From Levilactobacillus tujiorum (lineage in GTDB: Bacteria > Bacillota > Bacilli > Lactobacillales > Lactobacillaceae), in the NCBI RefSeq assembly GCF_012641185.1, contig NZ_JAAXLK010000010.1, positions 1 to 64,000 on the forward strand: DNA of 64,000 nucleotides. Reading direction: 5' to 3'. Shown in pieces: positions 59,193-64,000 of the stretch; positions within the stretch are counted from its first letter, which is position 1; each line of letters opens with the position of its first letter. The notes beneath the pieces are model-generated. The model ran no database searches and was not told the origin of the DNA. It worked only from the letters and a program-made list of their open reading frames with translations. Both the position numbers and the translations under genes were made by a program.

Positions 59193-59585
59193 ATGGCAGT
59201 TCAAGATTTTGTGACGGGAATTCAACATGTCGGGATTCCTTCAAGTGATTTAGACCGGACGATCGCATTCTACAAGTCGATCGGCTTTGAACAAGCAGGA
59301 TTATTCCCTAATGGCGACAATCGGTGTGCCTTCATGCGGTTAGGTAACTTGACGATTGAAACCTGGGAGGGCGATCCCACCAATCCGACGGCGGGTGCGA
59401 TCAATCATATTTCCTTAAATACCACGGATATTGACCAAGCGTTTGCAGCCGCAAAGCAACAAGGCTTAGAATTGGTCAATGACGAGATTCAATCCATTCC
59501 TACTTTCTGGAGCAAGGGTATTCGGTTCTTTAATATTTTGGGACCAAACCACGAGACGATTGAATTCTGCCAGATCTTAGATTAG
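59193..59585 (+). CDS. VOC-superfamily (glyoxalase-like) protein, copy A
   Basis: 130 residues, two beta-alpha-beta-beta-beta modules: 'TGIQHVGIPSSDLDRTIAFYKSIGFEQAG' and 'GAINHISLNTTDIDQAFAAAKQQGL', with 'NHETIEFCQ' at the end. The metal-ligand pattern (His7-8, Glu near 50, His, Glu) is typical of VOC enzymes such as isomerases and lyases. ATG 59190 and 59193 are both possible; copy B supports 59193. Reaction unknown; it may act as a sugar epimerase or detoxify dicarbonyls. Confidence 0.75.
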   Translation: MAVQDFVTGIQHVGIPSSDLDRTIAFYKSIGFEQAGLFPNGDNRCAFMRLGNLTIETWEGDPTNPTAGAINHISLNTTDIDQAFAAAKQQGLELVNDEIQSIPTFWSKGIRFFNILGPNHETIEFCQILD

Positions 59586-59597
59586 CATAATTTGGTT

Positions 59598-59776
59598 GCA
59601 CTCCGGCTGCCAGGGATTCCGCCTGCTGTGGGGAAGCCTGCGGCCTGAGAAGCGGTCCTCCGGCTCGGTTGGAAGCCCGGCAAACCACCGGTCTTTCAAC
59701 ACGTCCCACGCTGTAAGCCGATAAACGGCTAACAGCGTCGACACAGCTGGCTCCATATCTGCCGACCGGTAAGGCG
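59598..59776 (+). repeat. Structured dispersed repeat R3, copy a
   Basis: About 179 bp in the 3' untranslated region of operon copy A. Its body is the inverse of the 39437 copy: the blocks around 59635-59690 match 39540-39580 reversed. A hairpin CGCTGTAAGCCG/CGGCTAACAGCG and GCTGTG/CACAGC stems are visible. Its right end, CATATCTGCCGACCGG-taaggcg, matches R2 copy d. Confidence 0.7.
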
Positions 59777-59864
59777 AAAACGGATCGCCAGGGTTGCCTG
59801 GTTTAGTTTCACTGTGATTGCTAGAATCGGGCGTTAATAAAAAGAGAATTGAAGAGAAGCAGAG

Positions 59865-59897
59865 AGTCCGTGTCGATGATGGCACGGACTTTTTGTA
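59865..59897 (+). terminator. Terminator of mannitol operon copy A
   Basis: AGTCCGTG (59865-59872) pairs with CACGGACT (59883-59890), followed by TTTT. Confidence 0.8.
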
Positions 59898-59905
59898 CGC
59901 CCTTA

Positions 59906-59919
59906 TTGATAGCGCTTAC
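59906..59919. promoter_or_regulatory. cre-like box upstream of copy B
   Basis: TGATAGCGCTTACA, close to cre consensus, followed by TCA. Confidence 0.5.
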
Positions 59920-60006
59920 ATCAATAGTGGATTAGTTGCAAGCACTGTGCAAATTTGACCCAGTTGCACGTTGTAAAACAGAATATTGGGGATTTGAAAC
60001 GAAAAA

Positions 60007-60020
60007 TGCAATCGATTACA
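60007..60020. promoter_or_regulatory. cre box of mannitol operon copy B
   Basis: TGCAATCGATTACA matches the cre consensus. A TATACT -10 and a further AAAGCGCTTTAAA palindrome lie downstream near 60102-60120. Confidence 0.6.
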
Positions 60021-60198
60021 TTTTGGCTGTCATCGGATTAATTACAGTTTTCTGAAAAGATGACGGCCGATCGGAAACGTTTTTACCGTAAATCCGATGT
60101 TATACTGAAAGCGCTTTAAAGGTGAACCGGCTAGTCATTCACGGAGTAATAATAGGTCACGGTTTTTATGACCGCGACGACATTTGGAGGGAGTCAAC

Positions 60199-61074
60199 AT
60201 GCAACTTGGCAGTATTGAAGCAGGAGGAACAAAATTTGTCTGTGCGATTGGCAACGAGGATTATCGCGTTCAAGACAAAGTTCGCATTCCAACGACCACC
60301 CCAGAGGAAACGTTGCAGCGAACCGTCGCTTACTTTAAACAGTTTCCGGATGTCAAAGCCATCGCGATTTCATCATTTGGTCCGATTGAGCTGCGGCACA
60401 ATTCGCCCAAGTACGGGTACATTACGGATACGCCCAAGCAGGGGTGGGCGAACACCGATTTTGTTGGTCGGTTGAAGCGCGATCTGCCAGTCCCTATGTA
60501 TTGGACCACGGATGTTAACGGCTCGGCTTACGGCGAATACATCATGTCGACGTTATTCAATGAGCAGATTAAGTCGCTGGTTTACTTCACGATTGGTACG
60601 GGAGTCGGTGCCGGTGCGATTGTCGATGGCCATTTCATTGGGAGCCTCGGTCATCCTGAAATGGGCCATGTGCGGTTGAAACGGCATCCAGACGACCTAG
60701 ACTTCCCGGGAATTTGTCCGTTCCATGGCGATTGCCTGGAAGGTTTAGTGAGTGGGCCCACGTTTGAAGCACGGGTTGGTAAGCCCGGCAAGGATGTTCC
60801 TTTGACGGATCACGTCTGGGACATTATGGCCTACTACGTTGCGCAGGCCGCGCTCCAAGAAACGCTGATGTTGCGCCCCGATAAGATCGTTTTCGGTGGT
60901 GGTGTCGTCAGTGAAGATTTCCTGGTTAAGGTCCGGGCGGAGTTCGCCAAGTTATTAAATGGTTACGTTAGTGTGGGAAAGTTGACCGATTACATTGTGA
61001 TGCCAGCGGTTAAGGACAATGGATCGGCAACGATGGGTGATTTTGCCCTCGCACTGAATGAATACAAAAAATAA
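60199..61074 (+). CDS. ROK-family fructokinase, copy B
   Basis: 291 residues, collinear with copy A at 56481 and differing at scattered positions ('KPGKDVPL' for 'KHGHEVPL', 'LTDYIVMPAVKDNGSATMGDF'). All ROK and zinc motifs are kept ('GICPFHGDCLEGL', 'TDVNGSAYGEY'). GGAGGGAG precedes ATG 60199. Its promoter region differs from copy A's, so the two may be expressed under different conditions. Confidence 0.85.
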   Translation: MQLGSIEAGGTKFVCAIGNEDYRVQDKVRIPTTTPEETLQRTVAYFKQFPDVKAIAISSFGPIELRHNSPKYGYITDTPKQGWANTDFVGRLKRDLPVPMYWTTDVNGSAYGEYIMSTLFNEQIKSLVYFTIGTGVGAGAIVDGHFIGSLGHPEMGHVRLKRHPDDLDFPGICPFHGDCLEGLVSGPTFEARVGKPGKDVPLTDHVWDIMAYYVAQAALQETLMLRPDKIVFGGGVVSEDFLVKVRAEFAKLLNGYVSVGKLTDYIVMPAVKDNGSATMGDFALALNEYKK

Positions 61075-61091
61075 GAAAGGGAGTTTCAATG

Positions 61092-62096
61092 ATGAAAGCT
61101 TTAGTTTTAACTGGAACAAAACAAATGGAAATTCAAGATATTACAAAACCAGAGGTTAAACCTAATGAAGTCTTAGTCAACACAGCCTATGCCGGTATTT
61201 GTGGAACCGATCGGGCGCTGTATGCGGGACTCCCAGGTTCTGCTAACGCTGTGCCACCCATTGTATTAGGTCACGAAAACTCGGGGATCGTTGCGGCTAT
61301 CGGGAGCGAAGTGACCAATGTTAAAGTTGGCGATCGTGTAACCGTTGACCCGAATATCTACTGTGGCCAATGCAAGTACTGCCGGACTGATCGCCCTGAA
61401 CTCTGTGATCACTTGTCAGCCGTTGGGGTGACGCGGAACGGTGGTTTGGAGGAATCCTTTACCGCACCTTCTAGCGTTGTTTACCCAATTCCTGAAAGCG
61501 TCTCCTTGAAGGCGGCGGCTACGACTGAACCCGTTTCTTGTGCGGTTCATGGGATGAGCTTAATCGACGTTAAGCCTTATCAAAAGGCCTTGGTCATTGG
61601 TGATGGTTTTATGGGTCAACTGTTCGTGCAATTATTACAAGCTTACGGCGTTCACCAAGTGGACTTTGCGGGGATTATCGACCAGAAGTTAGCCTTTAAC
61701 AAGGAAAAGTTTGGCGTCACCAACACTTACAATACTAAGCGTGACAGTATTCCTGCCGATTACGACGTCGTCATCGAAGCCGTTGGTCTTCCTGAAACGC
61801 AAGAACAAGCCGTTGAAGCAACTAAGAAGGGTGCTCAGGTCTTGATGTTTGGTGTCGGGAAGCCTAACCAGACATTCTCAATGAATACGTATGAAGTTTA
61901 CCAAAAGCAATTGAAGATCCAAGGCGCCTTCATTAATCCTTATGCCTTTGAAGATGCGATTGCACTGCTCGCTAGTGGCGAATTAGACGTCGAATCCTTG
62001 ATCAGCCACGAAGTTAGTTTGGAACAAGTTGAAGATGTCCTGAACGGTAAGGTGAAGGGTGTCAGCAAAGCGGTTGTTAAAGTCAGTCAACAGTAA
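61092..62096 (+). CDS. mdh: Mannitol 2-dehydrogenase, copy B
   Basis: 334 residues, very similar to copy A at 57375. The catalytic zinc region ('GICGTDRALYAG'), structural zinc site ('CGQCKYCRTDRPELC') and 'VIGDGFMGQ' are intact. GGGAG is 8 nt before ATG 61092; an ATG directly before it (61089) is also in frame. Both copies look functional. Differences cluster in the mid-region ('MSLIDVKPYQKA', 'DFAGIIDQKLAF'). Confidence 0.88.
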   Translation: MKALVLTGTKQMEIQDITKPEVKPNEVLVNTAYAGICGTDRALYAGLPGSANAVPPIVLGHENSGIVAAIGSEVTNVKVGDRVTVDPNIYCGQCKYCRTDRPELCDHLSAVGVTRNGGLEESFTAPSSVVYPIPESVSLKAAATTEPVSCAVHGMSLIDVKPYQKALVIGDGFMGQLFVQLLQAYGVHQVDFAGIIDQKLAFNKEKFGVTNTYNTKRDSIPADYDVVIEAVGLPETQEQAVEATKKGAQVLMFGVGKPNQTFSMNTYEVYQKQLKIQGAFINPYAFEDAIALLASGELDVESLISHEVSLEQVEDVLNGKVKGVSKAVVKVSQQ

Positions 62097-62111
62097 AGGT
62101 AAGGGATAGTT

Positions 62112-62885
62112 ATGCGAGCTGAAGCAGTCAGTCAGATGAGTCATCGCGAACGGCACAGCCGTCCAACCAGTGGCCGCACACTGTCAATGTCAACGTCACT
62201 TGCTTTCTTCGCTCTGTCGATTGTGATCAATTCGGCAGGGAATGTGCTGACGCTGGTCACTAGTGCTAAGATTCAACCGTCTTTTCTAGGTGCAGCGTAT
62301 TGGTCGGCTGCCGAGGCTAATTTAGGAACCGCGTTACATTGGAATCTATTCTGGGCGTTTCTGATCCTGGGGTTTCTGACGGCAGCGCTCAACGCCGTCC
62401 TCATTCATCACTGGGATTGGAAACGGATTGCTGGGAATATGGCGTTTATGGTCCCATTTTCCGCATTGATTCAGATCTTTGCAGATTTTTTCAATGGTAA
62501 ATACGCTTTCTTCTCCGGTCTGCCGGTAGCCCATGGCACAGGCATGGTGATCCTCTACGTGCTACTGAATTTTCTGGGGGTTGCGTTGATTGGGACAGCC
62601 ATTTCCATCTATCAACGGGTCAACTTGGTCTTACATCCCGCGGATGATCTCATGCAAATCTTACGTTTCCGGTATTTCAAAGGCAATGCCGCCAGAGCAA
62701 TGTGGGCGTCCTACATTCCGCCGACCATCATGGCGATTATTGCCGTGCTGATCACGCATACCTTTGTGAACTTTGGGTTGGGAACCGTCTTTGCCTTCCT
62801 CGCTCAGGGTGGGATCACGGGAATTGCCGACCGCGTAGTCTTTCCACATCTCAAGCACCAACAGGTTGATGTGGGTCAGGTGTAA
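62112..62885 (+). CDS. YczE/YitT-like membrane protein, copy B
   Basis: 257 residues, highly similar to copy A from residue 20 on ('SIVINSAGNVLTLVTSAKIQPSFLGAAYWSAAEANLGTALHWNLF', 'LHPADDLMQILRFRYFKGNAARAMWASYIPP'). The N-terminal 20 residues are diverged, which suggests a free cytoplasmic tail. Retention in both operon copies implies a real partnership with fructokinase and mannitol dehydrogenase. Confidence 0.72.
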   Translation: MRAEAVSQMSHRERHSRPTSGRTLSMSTSLAFFALSIVINSAGNVLTLVTSAKIQPSFLGAAYWSAAEANLGTALHWNLFWAFLILGFLTAALNAVLIHHWDWKRIAGNMAFMVPFSALIQIFADFFNGKYAFFSGLPVAHGTGMVILYVLLNFLGVALIGTAISIYQRVNLVLHPADDLMQILRFRYFKGNAARAMWASYIPPTIMAIIAVLITHTFVNFGLGTVFAFLAQGGITGIADRVVFPHLKHQQVDVGQV

Positions 62886-62909
62886 ATTAGCTGTGAGAGG
62901 AGTTTAAAT

Positions 62910-63299
62910 ATGGCGATTAGTCAATATATTACAGGAATCCAGCACGTGGGGATTCCAACAGCAGATTTAGATCGTACTATTTCGTTTTATCAGTCATTAG
63001 GATTTGAGCAAGCGGGATTGTTTCCCAATGGGAAGAATCGTTGCGCGTTCATGCGCCTCGGGAATCTAACCATTGAAACCTGGGAGGGCGATCCGACCAA
63101 TCCAACGGCGGGCGCCATCAACCACCTGTCTTTAAATACCACAAATATTGAGCAGGCGTTTGCGGCAGCTAAACAACAAGGCTTGACGTTGGTCAACTCG
63201 GAGATTCAGTCGATACCGACCTTTTGGGAACGAGGAATTCGATTCTTTAATATCTTGGGTCCCAATCATGAAACGATTGAATTCTGTCAGATTCTATAA
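62910..63299 (+). CDS. VOC-superfamily protein, copy B
   Basis: 129 residues, close to copy A ('TGIQHVGIPTADLDRTISFYQSLGFEQAGLFPNG', 'NRCAFMRLGNLTIETWEGDPTNPTAGAINH'). GAGGAG fits ATG 62910. It is last in operon copy B and is followed by a terminator. Reaction unknown. Confidence 0.75.
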   Translation: MAISQYITGIQHVGIPTADLDRTISFYQSLGFEQAGLFPNGKNRCAFMRLGNLTIETWEGDPTNPTAGAINHLSLNTTNIEQAFAAAKQQGLTLVNSEIQSIPTFWERGIRFFNILGPNHETIEFCQIL

Positions 63300-63311
63300 G
63301 TGAAAATGGAA

Positions 63312-63341
63312 AAAAATCCTCGTCGTGACGGGGATTTTTTT
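63312..63341. terminator. Terminator between copy B and the LacI gene
   Basis: AAAAATCCTCG pairs with CGGGGATTTTT around TCGTGA, with T7 after it. Both strands have T-runs. Confidence 0.75.
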
Positions 63342-63364
63342 GGTATTGCGACCCAGACTGGATA

Positions 63365-64000
63365 TTACGAGCGGGGGATGATTTCAGCTGGTAGCCGAAA
63401 TTCTTGGGTGGGTAATTGATCGTTGGCGACCCGGGCGAGGAGGCGTTCGACAGCGACTCGGCCTAGTTCGGCAATGGGTTGTTTGGCGGTCACAATGGGT
63501 TGTGGGAGGAAGTTAAACCACTCGTTGTCATCAAAGGCCCCCAATTGAAAATGGGTGAGTTGAAGGTCAGGCAGCTTGGTGAGGACGCCAGTCATAATGG
63601 TGTTATCGGCCGCAAAGAGGGCATCGCATTTCTGATTAACGAGAAGCTGACGGGTCATTTGTGGGACGTTACTACCATCGGTTCGGGCCGTTACCTCGAT
63701 GTCAGGATCTGGTGATATATTGGCCGCGGCCAGCGCCCGATGATAGCCCTGTAGGCGTTCCGTGGCGGTGGCCGAGACGGCGCTGTTAATAATCCCGATG
63801 CGTTGGGCGCCACGTTTAATCAAACAATCAATGATATCTTGCGTGCCTTGAATGTTATCAACCAAGACCCGATCATATTGGGAGACGATATTGGCAGGGG
63901 GCATGCGATCAACGAAGACGGCAGGGGTGTGCCCCAACATCTTGGGATAATCGGTGAAGGCGCCAGCGCTGGTGATGATTAAACCGTCAACCTGCTTTTC
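63365..64000 (-). CDS. LacI-family regulator, 3' part (5' end beyond the window)
   Basis: 212 codons are visible, and the frame is open to the right edge. The part seen is the sugar-binding core and C-terminus: 'EKQVDGLIITSAG', 'FVDRMPPANIVSQYDRVLVDNIQGTQDIIDCLIKRGAQRIGIIN', 'ERLQGYHRAL', 'FDDNEWFNFLPQPIVTAKQPIAELGRVAVERLLAR' and 'LPAEIIPRS'. The HTH lies outside. It is convergent with mannitol operon copy B. It could control that operon or a gene further right. The internal ATG at 63940 is not the start. Confidence 0.85.
   Translation of the reverse strand, partial: EKQVDGLIITSAGAFTDYPKMLGHTPAVFVDRMPPANIVSQYDRVLVDNIQGTQDIIDCLIKRGAQRIGIINSAVSATATERLQGYHRALAAANISPDPDIEVTARTDGSNVPQMTRQLLVNQKCDALFAADNTIMTGVLTKLPDLQLTHFQLGAFDDNEWFNFLPQPIVTAKQPIAELGRVAVERLLARVANDQLPTQEFRLPAEIIPRS

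Overview
The window reads as chromosomal DNA of a heterofermentative Lactobacillaceae species, most like Levilactobacillus (inference). The support is strong GGAGG-type ribosome sites, many catabolite-repression (cre-like) boxes, T-box and guanidine riboswitches, phenolic acid decarboxylase, xylo-oligosaccharide genes, and mannitol 2-dehydrogenase, which heterofermenters use to reduce fructose to mannitol. There are no rRNA or tRNA genes and no complete insertion sequence. A perfect 16-bp parS-type palindrome (5293-5308) and a one-mismatch copy (10665-10680) suggest an origin-proximal position.

Layout. 1-6 kb: AraC regulator, sugar-porter MFS and a KduD-like dehydrogenase (uronate theme), then a WYL regulator divergent from two GyrI-like proteins. 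6-18.4 kb: iron alcohol dehydrogenase, CDF metal exporter, S66 peptidase, small regulators with an Old Yellow Enzyme, a TetR/DUF4097 pair sharing one operator sequence, an MFS exporter, a MerR regulator, and a purine permease with a phosphoribosyltransferase. 18.4-23.6 kb: a xylo-oligosaccharide locus (GPH transporter, GH43 xylosidase, ROK regulator). 23.8-32.2 kb: three tandem secreted paralogues, an oligopeptide-binding lipoprotein under a probable methionine T-box, an orphan EAL protein, and two paralogous GNATs flanking an AEC permease and a D-2-hydroxyacid dehydrogenase. 32.7-36.8 kb: a four-gene zinc-ribbon envelope operon with a structured leader. 37-39.1 kb: a small membrane protein, a Nudix hydrolase and the padA/padR pair.

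39.6-50.3 kb: an alpha-glucoside operon (GH13, MFS) divergent from a LacI regulator, then a GPH transporter, two esterases and a GH65 phosphorylase. 50.5-54.7 kb: an AT-rich insert with an HTH-PfkB protein lacking its catalytic Asp, a cytoplasmic GH28 and a transporter. 54.9-56.2 kb: a GNAT and a guanidine-I riboswitch with paired SMR exporters. 56.4-63.3 kb: a tandem duplication of a four-gene fructokinase / mannitol dehydrogenase / membrane protein / VOC operon. The right edge cuts a LacI regulator.

The most unusual content is intergenic. At least three families of 160-200 bp nested-stem elements occur about nine times between genes. In one family, paired base changes keep the stems intact, as expected of a structured RNA or a DNA cruciform element. 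Carbon metabolism dominates the genes: most loci pair a transporter with one or two intracellular catabolic enzymes and a local regulator, under an apparent CcpA layer.
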